The notes beneath the pieces were generated by a model, which was not told the origin of the DNA, searched no databases, and saw nothing but the letters and a program-made list of their open reading frames with translations. The position numbers and the translations under genes were made by a program. Of a DNA stretch of 54,503 nt, positions 8,863 through 17,730 are shown piece by piece. This DNA is from Puniceicoccaceae bacterium (GTDB lineage Bacteria; Verrucomicrobiota; Verrucomicrobiia; Opitutales; Coraliomargaritaceae), in the NCBI GenBank assembly GCA_022448605.1, contig JAKVCM010000019.1, positions 1-54,503 of the forward strand, read 5' to 3'. Each line of letters begins with the position of its first letter. Positions within the stretch are counted from its first letter, which is position 1.

Positions 8863-10530
8863 TTATTTGTTTTTTGCCCAAGAGTCGCGTAGTGCCACAG
8901 TGCGGTTAAAGACTAGGGCGTCGGGTTTACTTAATCTCGAGTCGAGGCAGAAATATCCAATACGCTCGAATTGGCAGGTCTCGCCCACGAGTAATTTGCC
9001 TAGGCTTGGTTCGCAGAGTGCGGTGGCTTCGGTCAAGGAGTCGGGATTTACGAACTCGGTAAATGTCCGCTCTTTATCGGCCTCTGGCTTTTCGAGTGAA
9101 AATAGGCGGTCGAAGAGTCTAACTTTCGCTTTGACGGCGTGAGCCGTGCTGACCCAATGGATGACGCCTTTCACTTTACGGTCTTCGGGATTTTTCCCGA
9201 GCGTGTCGAAGTCGACGCTGCAAAGCAATTTGGTGACTGTGCCTTCAGCATCCTTTTCACAGTCTTCGCATTTAATTACATAGGCGCCGCGAAGTCGTAC
9301 TTCGTGCCCTTTCTTTAGTCGCTTGAACTTCTTGTTAGCCTCTTCGCGAAAGTCTTCTTGTTCGATGAAAATACGCTTACCAAAGGGAATCTTACGTGCG
9401 CCCGCAGTTTCATCTTCCGGGTTGTTGATCGCTTCGACTTCGAGGACTTCATCCTCGGGCCAGTTGGTCAGCTCGATTTCGAGTGGATTCATTACCGCCA
9501 TGCGACGACTGCTAGAGAAATTAAGCTCTTGTCGTACGGCGTGCTCCAGTAGTGCTACATCATTTGTCGATGGTGTCTTGGTGATGCCGACGGTTTTGCA
9601 GAAGCTACGAATCGCGGCAGCAGGGTAGCCACGGCGACGCATCCCAGATAGGGTTGGCATGCGAGGATCATCCCAGCTCTCGACCCAGCCTTCTTCGACC
9701 AGAGTCCGTAGCTTACGCTTGCTCACTACCGTGTAAGTTAGGTTGAGGCGGGCAAATTCAGTTTGCTTTGAGGGGAAGATACCAAGCTTTCCGATAAACC
9801 AATCGTAGAGCGGTCGATGGTCTTCAAATTCTAGCGAGCAGAGCGAGTGAGTGACGCCTTCGATTGAGTCGCTTTGGCCATGGGTGAAATCGTAACTCGG
9901 ATAAATCGGCCATGCGTCGCCCACCCTGTGGTGGTGCATTCGCTTGATGCGATACATGACCGGGTCGCGCATGTTCATGTTTGGATGTGCCATATCGATC
10001 TTTGCGCGGAGCACCTTGGCACCGTCTTCAAATTCTCCCGAGCGCATCCGCTTAAATAGATCAAGACTTTCGGTAGCTGGCCGGTCGCGGTGGGGACTGT
10101 TTTTGCCCGGCTCATTGACAGAGCCCCTGTATGCGCGCATTTCGTCAAAGCTCAGTTCGTCTACATAGGCATCACCCGACATGATGAGCTTGCAAGCCCA
10201 GTCAAAAAGCTGACCGAAATAGTCACTGGCAAAGCAGACCTTCGCCCATTCGTAACCCAGCCATTTAATGTCCTCTAATATCGCTTGAACGAATTCGCCA
10301 CTCTCTTTCTCCGGATTTGTATCGTCGAAACGAAGGTTACAGAGGCCGCCAAAGTCCTTAGCGATGTCGAAGTTCAAACAGATCGCCTTCGCGTGGCCAA
10401 TTTGGAGGTAGCCATTGGGTTCAGGCGGGAAACGCGTCTGCACGCGCCCGTTATGCTTACCAGCCTTCACATCGGCAGCCACCATTTGGCGAATGAAATC
10501 AGTTGGAGTTTCTGGATTGTCGTCGGACAT
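8863..10530 (-). CDS. glnS: Glutaminyl-tRNA synthetase
   Basis: Class I synthetase that charges tRNA-Gln directly. The 555-residue protein has the HIGH-type motif in RFPPEPNGYLQIGHAK near residue 35 and the KMSKS-type motif in VVSKRKLRTLVEE near residue 270. A DDPRMPTLSGMRRRGYP block follows, and two beta-barrel anticodon-binding domains fill the C-terminal 200 residues. These features separate it from the gltX product at 51274. A small ORF ends 6 bases before its ATG and galK starts 5 bases after its stop. Confidence 0.97.
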   Translation of the reverse strand: MSDDNPETPTDFIRQMVAADVKAGKHNGRVQTRFPPEPNGYLQIGHAKAICLNFDIAKDFGGLCNLRFDDTNPEKESGEFVQAILEDIKWLGYEWAKVCFASDYFGQLFDWACKLIMSGDAYVDELSFDEMRAYRGSVNEPGKNSPHRDRPATESLDLFKRMRSGEFEDGAKVLRAKIDMAHPNMNMRDPVMYRIKRMHHHRVGDAWPIYPSYDFTHGQSDSIEGVTHSLCSLEFEDHRPLYDWFIGKLGIFPSKQTEFARLNLTYTVVSKRKLRTLVEEGWVESWDDPRMPTLSGMRRRGYPAAAIRSFCKTVGITKTPSTNDVALLEHAVRQELNFSSSRRMAVMNPLEIELTNWPEDEVLEVEAINNPEDETAGARKIPFGKRIFIEQEDFREEANKKFKRLKKGHEVRLRGAYVIKCEDCEKDAEGTVTKLLCSVDFDTLGKNPEDRKVKGVIHWVSTAHAVKAKVRLFDRLFSLEKPEADKERTFTEFVNPDSLTEATALCEPSLGKLLVGETCQFERIGYFCLDSRLSKPDALVFNRTVALRDSWAKNK

Positions 10531-10536
10531 AAGCGG

Positions 10537-10656
10537 TCAGACAAACGCAGCGCTCTGATTTGCGCCAGTCAAAAAGTTGAGTTTGGTTCTCAGTAATTCT
10601 CCAAAGTTGTTTAGATCGAAAGCGTCTGGGTCGAAGGTCCCAGCGTCAAAGTGCAT
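10537..10656 (-). CDS. Possible 39-residue small protein upstream of glnS
   Basis: ATG at 10656, TGA at 10537-10539, ending 6 bases before the glnS ATG. The peptide begins MHFDAGTFDPDAFDLNNF, is acidic in its first half and basic or apolar in its second, with a composition typical of real protein. It fills part of the gap between the membrane-pair operon and glnS. It may be a small protein, a leader peptide or chance. No homologue is recognised. Confidence 0.35.
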   Translation of the reverse strand: MHFDAGTFDPDAFDLNNFGELLRTKLNFLTGANQSAAFV

Positions 10657-10769
10657 TGAATACTGAGATGCACCAAGTTCTGTATTTAGGAATATTGGTG
10701 TTCAGCGCGGGCTATCCCATACGTTCCAATTCAAGGCTTACCTTATTCTGCTGCTTGATTAAGTCAAGC

Positions 10770-12365
10770 TTACTGAATCTTGGTAGGTAATTGCTCCAGA
10801 CGGTCTCGAAGGCGATCCATGGTATTGGCGTTTTTCTGCTGATTAAATTTGGTGCCAAGCTGTGTGATGGCGGCAGCAAGAAATTCGTCGATTGCGACGG
10901 CATGTTTGCTGTCGGTCAGAATGCCGATGAATTGTCCATTTTTTGTAAATGCAAGGTCGCCTCGCGAGGAGGCGAAGTCGGCAAAGAGCTGGCCTAGCGC
11001 GGGGCGATCCATCTTTAGGAAACGCTCGGTCTCGGTTAGGCGGCGGAAACCGTTAAGCCCGAAATTACTCTCGTCGTTTTTTACGAGAATGGCCTCTTCC
11101 CAGCGCTCTGGTTTCTGAGCAAGGGGGAAGGTTTCCAAGCCCGATGCCTTGAGCACGGATTGTGGCAGCGGTATAAAGAGGATGCGTGGGTCGGCACTGA
11201 GGAACCCGACTTGGTCGACTGGGAAGCGGCGATTGCCGAGTGTGATCTCAAGCTGCACGGCGAGTAATTTATTCGGGTTTTTCCAAAAGGCGAAGGGCGA
11301 GTAGGCGCTATGCGTTACAAGGTAGGGCGCACCTTTTGCATCTGTAATTAGGATACTTTTACTCTCGTAGGTGCGCACATCTTGTGCACCAAAGAGGCCA
11401 GTTTCGCTTGCGCTGAAGCGAAGGCTGGCGCGGTTGTTTTGAAAACGGGTAAAGATCTCGCTCATAGTCTGCGGGCGTGCGGCTTCGATCTCGTTTTTGA
11501 TATCCCGCGAGGTCTGCGCTATACTAGAAAATCCTTGATCGAGGCGATCCACACCTTGTCCAAGCTGGCTTAAACCTGCACTAAGCTCAGAGACATTTTC
11601 GCTGAGTCGTTCGGTTCGGGCGACGGCTTGCTCCTTCTCAAGCTGAAGCTGTACTTTCTCGGCTTGTTCTGCTGTCAGGTTTTGCTCGAGTAGGCGACGT
11701 TCAGCTTGGGCGACTTCGAGTAGACGATTAAGTGTCTCACGTTCAGCGGCAAGTCTGGTGGCTTCTTCTTGAGCGGCTTTGAGGGCGGCATCGCGCCCAG
11801 CCAGGGCGATGTTGCGGGCGCTGAGTTCTGCCTCGCTTTGGCTAAGTTTTTCTCTGGCGACGGAGCTCTCCTCCTTCAGTTGCCCAAGTGTAGAGACGAG
11901 CTTGATTTCCTTGTTCTTTGCGGCCTCTAGCTCCGTACGGGCAATGTCAAAGCGCTCGGCTAGTTGAGTGCGCTCGGTCTCTATGTCTACCTTTACAGCC
12001 ATGAGGGCGGTCTGCTCGGCTTCAATTTGGGCTTTAGTTTTTTCAAGTTCTTCGGCTTTAGTAGTGATGGCTTCGAGCTTTGTTTGTGAGACCGCAAGGG
12101 CGGCTTCGCGCTCAGCTAGTTCGCGAGATTTCTCCTGCAGAGATTCACGGGTCTCGGTCAGGCTCTTGGTCAGATTTTGGCGGGAACTCAGTTCGGATTT
12201 GAGGGACTCTTCGAGCAAAGAAATCAGCTCGGCCTCTGCCGTCTCGGAAGAAGCGGAGGCGTCGAGGGTGACAGTGGATGCTTCTTCGGGTGGATCGAAA
12301 CGTGCCAATGCGAGCATGCTCAAGAGCAGAAAGTCGCAGATGACAAGCATGAGTGTTTTGTTCAT
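10770..12365 (-). CDS. Coiled-coil membrane protein, proposed MotB/TolR-like partner
   Basis: 531 residues. A single N-terminal hydrophobic helix at about residues 5-22 carries an Asp at position 11 (MLVICDFLLLSMLALARF). Its placement resembles the proton-coupling Asp of MotB, TolR and ExbD. A long, highly charged coiled coil follows at about 41-295, presumably in the periplasm. Residues about 310-510 form a globular domain with strands reminiscent of trypsin-like proteases. There ITDAKGAPYLVTHSAYSPF aligns in style with the His region and SSRGDLAFTKNGQFIGIL with the GNSGGxxxNxxGxxIGI region, but the catalytic Ser is missing. No OmpA-type peptidoglycan-binding motif was seen. It follows the TolQ-like gene by 77 bases on the same strand. 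Function unknown; the stator idea is inference. Confidence 0.65.
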   Translation of the reverse strand: MNKTLMLVICDFLLLSMLALARFDPPEEASTVTLDASASSETAEAELISLLEESLKSELSSRQNLTKSLTETRESLQEKSRELAEREAALAVSQTKLEAITTKAEELEKTKAQIEAEQTALMAVKVDIETERTQLAERFDIARTELEAAKNKEIKLVSTLGQLKEESSVAREKLSQSEAELSARNIALAGRDAALKAAQEEATRLAAERETLNRLLEVAQAERRLLEQNLTAEQAEKVQLQLEKEQAVARTERLSENVSELSAGLSQLGQGVDRLDQGFSSIAQTSRDIKNEIEAARPQTMSEIFTRFQNNRASLRFSASETGLFGAQDVRTYESKSILITDAKGAPYLVTHSAYSPFAFWKNPNKLLAVQLEITLGNRRFPVDQVGFLSADPRILFIPLPQSVLKASGLETFPLAQKPERWEEAILVKNDESNFGLNGFRRLTETERFLKMDRPALGQLFADFASSRGDLAFTKNGQFIGILTDSKHAVAIDEFLAAAITQLGTKFNQQKNANTMDRLRDRLEQLPTKIQ

Positions 12366-12442
12366 AGCTGAAAGTAGTTAGTAGTTAGTCGTCAGCAGCA
12401 CTAAGCTAACTTCTTAATCGTGAGACTAGAGTTCGATACCTT

Positions 12443-14155
12443 TTATAGGGCGCTATTGGAATCGTTGCCTACTTTGCTGGAGTTGGCTTCGATGATAAGG
12501 TGTCGGCGGTAGGGACGTAGATTAAGCACTTTGAGGACAGCAACGAAGAGGATTCCGAAGAGGGTGGAGGCGTAGGCTGCCATAAGGCTGGCTTCGACAA
12601 CGCCGATGGCGACAAGAATGAGCGAAAGTACTGTCCCGCCAAGGCCTACGTAGAGTCCGAAGTCGAAAAGGTTTTCCTCATTCTCCAGCAGTTTGAGTTT
12701 TAACTCGGCACTTAAGTTTTGCTCAGTAATCTCTTTGAGCTTGATCAGGCAGAAGCTGTAAATAACAAGCTGCAAAATGAAGAAGAGCGCGAGCACGAGT
12801 AGGGTGACTTGATTGATTTCTTGCATGACTTTGATGGGTTCTTTGAGAGATTGTAATGTATCAGCGACCATAAATTTGATACGAGGCGTCGAGTCACTGT
12901 TGGTTTCAGTAGTTTGTGTTTTGAGAATTTCAGGTTCAAAGAGCGCCCAAAGGGTGAGTGCAACGACGAGACTGATAAAGAAATTACGTGCAATGACGGA
13001 GGGTGTGCTTTGTTCGACCGCCTTGACCTCGGCTAGTTTTGCACGCCACGCTCCTGCCATGGCGAGAGCAAACGCTAACCCCGATAAGACAAAAAGCAGG
13101 GCCTTTAGCGCTAGTGCGCCGTCGCGATTACTTAGACTGAGTCCTACAAGACTTTTAGGGCGGTAGGTTTCAAAGGTGGTGGCTAGTGCTTGGGCGATTC
13201 CGTTTGGGCGGTATATAGGGAGGGCTTTTTCGAGTAGTTCTTGAGTGGCGCCTGCGCCATTTTTCAAGGCATTATCGAGATCATCGTTCCCAGTTTCGGA
13301 ATATGTGGCGAGGTAGTCGAAGACGGGTGCAGGAGCTCCTTCGAAACGCAGCGCAGTGTAGAGGGTGTCAATGCGGTCTGGCTGCGCGCGAAAGAGCGCG
13401 GCCATTAGCCCCCAGTCGGTTAAGCTCCCAGCGATGGAGGCGAGATCTGCGAGCGAGCGGTGGTCGAGTTGCCGTCCGAGGGAGAGCGTAGCGATGGCAA
13501 AGTCTTCCAGCGCAAGAACAGCGGCAGGGGTGCCTTGGCTGGCTTGAGTGGCTCTTTCTCCGATCTGTTGAGCTAGGCTGGGGCTGAAGTGACCGCCTTC
13601 GATCAATAGGGCTAGGGTGAGGAGACCTGCATCGTAAGGCGCTCCCGCAGCGTGGCTGGCGGGGTGCAAGCGTGTGAGGCCATGTAGATCACGTGCACCG
13701 AGCAGGGCCGCGACGTTGGCGTTACTCGAGTTGGCGAGCATACCGCTGAGCGATGCTCGCTCAATGCGTGGGAGTAGTAGCGGGAGAAGTGGCAGAGTCT
13801 CAATGTCTTCATTTGGCGTGAATTGCACGAGCTCTAAAAAGTCTTCTAGAATAAGATCAGAACCGCCGCTAGCTAAAAGGCTGGGACGTTGAGCGATTAA
13901 GGTTTGAATTTGTGCTTTGTAAGCTTGGGCTTTAGCTGGGTCGAGATCGACAGCTTCGAGGACGCGCAGAGCGGAGCCGATGTGAGAGGAACGGATTGAT
14001 TCGGTTATAATGCCGTCAACTGTTGGGCCGTCTTCATGGCACAATTCAATGACCGAGAGGTCGATCGAACGCAAGTGTGCCGGAATCAGTAAGGCCGACA
14101 CGGCTAGTATTAACCCCGTAGCTAAGATAGCAATTGTTCTTAATATGGCCAACAT
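12443..14155 (-). CDS. Multi-pass membrane protein with TolQ/MotA-like C-terminus
   Basis: 570 residues. Predicted by eye: one helix at 7-25, a large helix-rich, probably extracytoplasmic domain at about 30-345, then helices at about 347-370, 388-405, 449-471, 501-520 and 524-546. The last two form a hairpin with GLYVGLGGTVLSLILVAIGV and MAAYASTLFGILFVAVLKV, spaced and patterned like the TM2-TM3 hairpin of TolQ/ExbB or TM3-TM4 of MotA. The cytoplasmic loop before them is only about 30 residues, shorter than in TolQ. It is the first gene of a unit with the coiled-coil protein. The ATG at 14155 is clear. The proton-channel role is inferred from the pattern and the partner's Asp. Confidence 0.65.
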   Translation of the reverse strand: MLAILRTIAILATGLILAVSALLIPAHLRSIDLSVIELCHEDGPTVDGIITESIRSSHIGSALRVLEAVDLDPAKAQAYKAQIQTLIAQRPSLLASGGSDLILEDFLELVQFTPNEDIETLPLLPLLLPRIERASLSGMLANSSNANVAALLGARDLHGLTRLHPASHAAGAPYDAGLLTLALLIEGGHFSPSLAQQIGERATQASQGTPAAVLALEDFAIATLSLGRQLDHRSLADLASIAGSLTDWGLMAALFRAQPDRIDTLYTALRFEGAPAPVFDYLATYSETGNDDLDNALKNGAGATQELLEKALPIYRPNGIAQALATTFETYRPKSLVGLSLSNRDGALALKALLFVLSGLAFALAMAGAWRAKLAEVKAVEQSTPSVIARNFFISLVVALTLWALFEPEILKTQTTETNSDSTPRIKFMVADTLQSLKEPIKVMQEINQVTLLVLALFFILQLVIYSFCLIKLKEITEQNLSAELKLKLLENEENLFDFGLYVGLGGTVLSLILVAIGVVEASLMAAYASTLFGILFVAVLKVLNLRPYRRHLIIEANSSKVGNDSNSAL

Positions 14156-14438
14156 TTATAAAGTTAGTTTAAAAAATGGAAACTTACATTCTACTAGCAA
14201 CATACAAAATATTTCTGCATTCAATTACTTTTTTTAAAGAGTGAATACTAAGTTTCTACGAGTTGGGTGAGCCGATTAGACCATCGAGTCTAGAATGGTT
14301 CAATTTGCCTGTCCGTCGATGCACAAGGTGCGAAGGATGGAAAGCATTTCTCGCATTTTTGAAAAAAACTGGTCTTCCGTAATGTGCATGCTCTTGTTTC
14401 GATTTGCCAGGTAGTTAGAGTCACATTAACTTAAGTAA

Positions 14439-15191
14439 ATGGACGTTAAAAATGTGCAGGCTTATTTCGACTCGGATGGAGTGGTGGATGACTACGCTAA
14501 AGCAGCGGTGGAGCTGGGGCTGTGGGCGTCAGAGGAAAGAATCTTTACTCGTTTGTTCTCGCCAGAGGATTCTCTGCTGGAGTTGGGTTGTGGAGCGGGG
14601 CGTATTGCGATCGGGCTCTATGAGCTGGGTTACCGCAATCTTCTGGCCACCGATTACGCGCGGAATATGGTAGGCAAGACCCGTTATCTGGCGAAGCGAT
14701 TGGATTATGCGATTCACTCCCGAGTGGCCGATGCGACCTGCTTGGAGTTTGAAGATGAGATTTTCGATGGGGCGATTTTCGGATTCAACGGGTTGATGCA
14801 AATCCCAAAGTCAGCTCAGCGTGAGCGAGCGCTAAGCGAAGTCTTTAGGGTGCTTCGCCCGGGTGCTTGGTTTGTCTTTACCACGCATGATCGCGATTGC
14901 TCTACGCACCGAGATTTTTGGAAGGCTGAAGCTGTTCGTTGGGAATATGGCTCGGAGAAGCCCGAGCTAGAAGATTTCGGCGATCGCACTGAGCCGACTG
15001 ATCACGGTATACACTTTATGCATGTGCCAACTTTAGGCGAGATGCAGCTGCTCCTGACTAAAGTAGGTTACCATATTGAAGTGTCCTTCATGCGCAGCGA
15101 ACTGGGTAAAGAGTCCGCCGAGGTAGAAGCCTTTTCTGACGACTGCCGATTTTGGATAGTAAAAAAGCCAGAGACCTCATCTAGGAGCTAA
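14439..15191 (+). CDS. Class I SAM-dependent methyltransferase
   Basis: 250-residue cytoplasmic protein with the Rossmann methyltransferase core: motif I LLELGCGAGRIAIGLYELG near residue 47, the acidic end of strand 2 at LLATDYARNM, and motif IV region EIFDGAIFGFNGLMQIP near residue 107. The FRVLRPGAWFVFTTHD post-motif follows, as in type-11/25 small-molecule methyltransferases. The substrate cannot be told from sequence. It stands alone, 162 bases before rlmN on the same strand. Confidence 0.85.
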   Translation: MDVKNVQAYFDSDGVVDDYAKAAVELGLWASEERIFTRLFSPEDSLLELGCGAGRIAIGLYELGYRNLLATDYARNMVGKTRYLAKRLDYAIHSRVADATCLEFEDEIFDGAIFGFNGLMQIPKSAQRERALSEVFRVLRPGAWFVFTTHDRDCSTHRDFWKAEAVRWEYGSEKPELEDFGDRTEPTDHGIHFMHVPTLGEMQLLLTKVGYHIEVSFMRSELGKESAEVEAFSDDCRFWIVKKPETSSRS

Positions 15192-15353
15192 AATTTTCGG
15201 CAAAAAGCCGCCTACGTGGGTAGCAAAATACAGAATACTTCATTAATAACTGTGTTTGTGCTCATGTGAGAGTTTGCCCTACTAAATTTTGGTCAGCTTT
15301 CAGCTTCATAATTCTAACTTCCATTCCTGAGCAAAGCGTGCAATTTCCATTTC

Positions 15354-16463
15354 GTGCGATTCACACCTCAGAAACCGAGCCTCTTTGGCGAAACTTTAGA
15401 AAGCTTGAAGGGCCAAATCAAAGCGGCAGGGCACAAGGGCTTCCGCGCCAATCAAGTCATGGATTGGCTCTACAAAAAGCGCGTCGATTCTTGGAATGCC
15501 ATGACCAATCTTCCCAAAGATTTTCGCTCCTGGCTCGACGAAAATTTCATCCTCTATCCCACTGCGCCTGTTATAGATAAGCGCTCTAACGACGTCACCC
15601 AAAAGCTGCTCCTCGAGCTAGAAGACAAATCACTTATTGAGACCGTTCTGATCCGTGCGCCACAAAAAGGCGTTGGACAAGAGGACTCACGCAAGACGGT
15701 CTGTGTCTCTATCCAGGTAGGTTGCGCTTTTGGATGTAAGTTTTGCGCCTCCGGACTGGCGGGATTTCGACGTAACCTTATGGCGGCCGAAGTCGTCTCC
15801 CAACTCATGCATATTTGCCGTAGAGAAGACGCTCACACCAATCGCGCCCAAGAGGAGATCGCCTCTTTTGATAACATCGTCTTCATGGGCATGGGTGAGC
15901 CACTCTCAAATTACGACACCCTAATCCGTACTATTCGTATTCTTAACGCCGAATGGGGACTCAACTTTGGCGCGCGCCGCATCACTGTATCAACTTCAGG
16001 CCTTGCGCCACAGATTCTCAAGCTGGCCGAGGAGGGAATCGCGGTGCGCCTAGCGATCTCATTGCACGGAGCGACTAACTTAGTGCGCCAGCAAATCATG
16101 CCGATCAACAAAAAGTATCCTCTTGAGGACTTGATTCCAGCCGCACGAGCCTTCCAGCGAAGGCATGGGCGCATGCTCACACTGGAGTTTATTTTAATCA
16201 AAGATGTCAACGACAGTCTCGACCAAGCACGCGAGTTGGCTAAAATCGCACAAGATCTTCACGCCCACGTTAACTGCATCCCTTACAATACGGTGGAAGA
16301 CCTCCAATGGAAACGCCCCAGCGTGCGCCGTCAAAACGCTTTCGTCGATGTGCTCCGCAAGGCCAAAGTATCTTGTACCATCCGCCGCGAAAAAGGCCAC
16401 GATATCAACGCTGCTTGCGGTCAACTTAGGCTGAAAACGGAGAAAGAATTGGCTGATTCATAA
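15354..16463 (+). CDS. rlmN: 23S rRNA/tRNA (adenine-C2) methyltransferase RlmN
   Basis: Radical-SAM enzyme that adds a C2 methyl to A2503 of 23S rRNA and A37 of some tRNAs. The [4Fe-4S] motif is CAFGCKFCASG near residue 127. The N-terminal helical domain (FRANQVMDWLYKKRVDSW) and the GMGEPLSNYD block are typical. The conserved cysteine that carries the methyl group is in the C-terminal INAACGQL. The GTG start at 15354 gives 369 residues, the normal size. The conserved CxxxCxxC spacing is intact. Confidence 0.96.
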   Translation: MRFTPQKPSLFGETLESLKGQIKAAGHKGFRANQVMDWLYKKRVDSWNAMTNLPKDFRSWLDENFILYPTAPVIDKRSNDVTQKLLLELEDKSLIETVLIRAPQKGVGQEDSRKTVCVSIQVGCAFGCKFCASGLAGFRRNLMAAEVVSQLMHICRREDAHTNRAQEEIASFDNIVFMGMGEPLSNYDTLIRTIRILNAEWGLNFGARRITVSTSGLAPQILKLAEEGIAVRLAISLHGATNLVRQQIMPINKKYPLEDLIPAARAFQRRHGRMLTLEFILIKDVNDSLDQARELAKIAQDLHAHVNCIPYNTVEDLQWKRPSVRRQNAFVDVLRKAKVSCTIRREKGHDINAACGQLRLKTEKELADS

Positions 16464-16511
16464 TTCCCTTTCAAGCCTAGGTCGCGAATCGACTCAAACC
16501 GCTACAATGAC

Positions 16512-17504
16512 TTACAATAAGTAGCGAATGTAAGCGTCATCGCGCAAGTCGTTGAGCCACTTTTCTTGTGTCTCGCGGGCGATTTGACCGACCAGCACAT
16601 TTTCTATAATGTCGCGTACTTGGGCGACTGGTTGGATCATCTCTTCGCGCTTATCCTCTGCGTAGAGGATAAAAATTGTCCCTTCAATTTCGATAGCTTG
16701 GCTGTATTGATTTTTATCTAGTCCAAAAGCGATATCACTGAGTTCCTTACGGATGTCCTTACGCTCAATCCAACCCCAGTCGCCGCCTTTTCGGCTCATC
16801 TCGTCTTGGCTGTATTTACGCGCGATGTCTCCGAAATTGGCGCCGTTGTCGAGTTCCTTGATTACCTTTTTAGCTGTCTGTCGTAGTGGGACGAGCCCTT
16901 CGTTAGCTATTGGCGTGAGAATAATTTGGCGCAAGTGAAGTGCTTCTTTTTGGTAAAAACGTAGCTTGTTTTTGACGTAGAATTCTTCGATCCGTTCGGG
17001 GCTGATCTCAGACTGCGAACGTCTTGTCTCCGCTCGCATCGCATTTACTACGACGCGTTTGTAGATGTTTCGGCGGAAGTCGCGGGCAGTCTCGCCACGG
17101 GCACGTAGATATTCGAGAAAGCGACCACGATCGCCACCAAAGTCGCGGTCAATGACCTCGTCATACTCTTGGTCAATATAGGATTCCGGCAAAAGTAGAC
17201 CTTTCTCTTCGGCTGCTTTGACAATGATGATGCGGTCAATCATGTTCTGCAGCACTTCTTTGCCCAACTCGTCGATGCGCTTGGAGAACTCTTGAGCATT
17301 GCGAGCTTCTACGCGGAGTCGAGGGATGATTGGTTCAAGTTCGCGGCGTAGCTCTTCGACCGTGATGATTTGTCCTTCGGCGATGGCGGCGATTCCATTG
17401 CCCAAGCGTAGTAGCTCTGGGTCGGAAGCCTTCTGCGCATGCAGGCTAGTTAGGATTAGTGAGGCAGAGAAGAGGAGAGTATTGTAGAGGCGAAGATGCT
17501 TCAT
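16512..17504 (-). CDS. SurA-like periplasmic peptidyl-prolyl isomerase
   Basis: Exported parvulin-type isomerase and chaperone, likely for outer-membrane protein folding. The signal peptide is at [23 protein letters not shown]; the ATG at 17504 is preferred over one four codons upstream because it puts the basic residues directly before the hydrophobic core. A SurA-N-like helical domain spans about residues 35-165. A single rotamase domain follows, with [21 protein letters not shown] and [12 protein letters not shown] between about 180 and 270. E. coli SurA has two rotamase domains; this has one. A possible small ORF lies upstream on the same strand. Confidence 0.88.
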   Translation of the reverse strand: MKHLRLYNTLLFSASLILTSLHAQKASDPELLRLGNGIAAIAEGQIITVEELRRELEPIIPRLRVEARNAQEFSKRIDELGKEVLQNMIDRIIIVKAAEEKGLLLPESYIDQEYDEVIDRDFGGDRGRFLEYLRARGETARDFRRNIYKRVVVNAMRAETRRSQSEISPERIEEFYVKNKLRFYQKEALHLRQIILTPIANEGLVPLRQTAKKVIKELDNGANFGDIARKYSQDEMSRKGGDWGWIERKDIRKELSDIAFGLDKNQYSQAIEIEGTIFILYAEDKREEMIQPVAQVRDIIENVLVGQIARETQEKWLNDLRDDAYIRYLL

Positions 17505-17598
17505 GGATGTGCACAAAAGGTAAATACTTGATAGATTTATTATAACATAGAAGCGCCGCTTTAACGGTCAAGCGGTATATGTTGCGAGCCCAAGGTTA

Positions 17599-17730
17599 TT
17601 ACTTTCCTTTGTTAGCCGCAGCTTTAAACGCCAAGAGGGCACGACGCCCAAAGAGTATCGCTTTAAACAGACTTACAATTACTGCTTCATAGTTGACGAC
17701 TAGCATACCATCTTCAGTTTGACTAAACAT
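17599..17730 (-). CDS. Possible 43-residue small protein
   Basis: ATG at 17730, TAA at 17599-17601. The peptide begins MFSQTEDGMLVVNYEAVI and continues with a hydrophobic-basic stretch ending FKAAANKGK, so it could be an amphipathic or membrane-associated small protein. Its start codon overlaps the start codon of the divergent gene at 17729 (the tetramer CATG), which leaves no normal promoter space for both. It lies about 95 bases upstream of the SurA-like gene. It may be real or chance. Confidence 0.33.
   Translation of the reverse strand: MFSQTEDGMLVVNYEAVIVSLFKAILFGRRALLAFKAAANKGK

Noticed and set aside
12813..13892. Several plus-strand ORFs antisense to the TolQ-like gene
   Set aside because: Arg/Ser-rich shadow frames opposite a well-supported membrane-protein gene.
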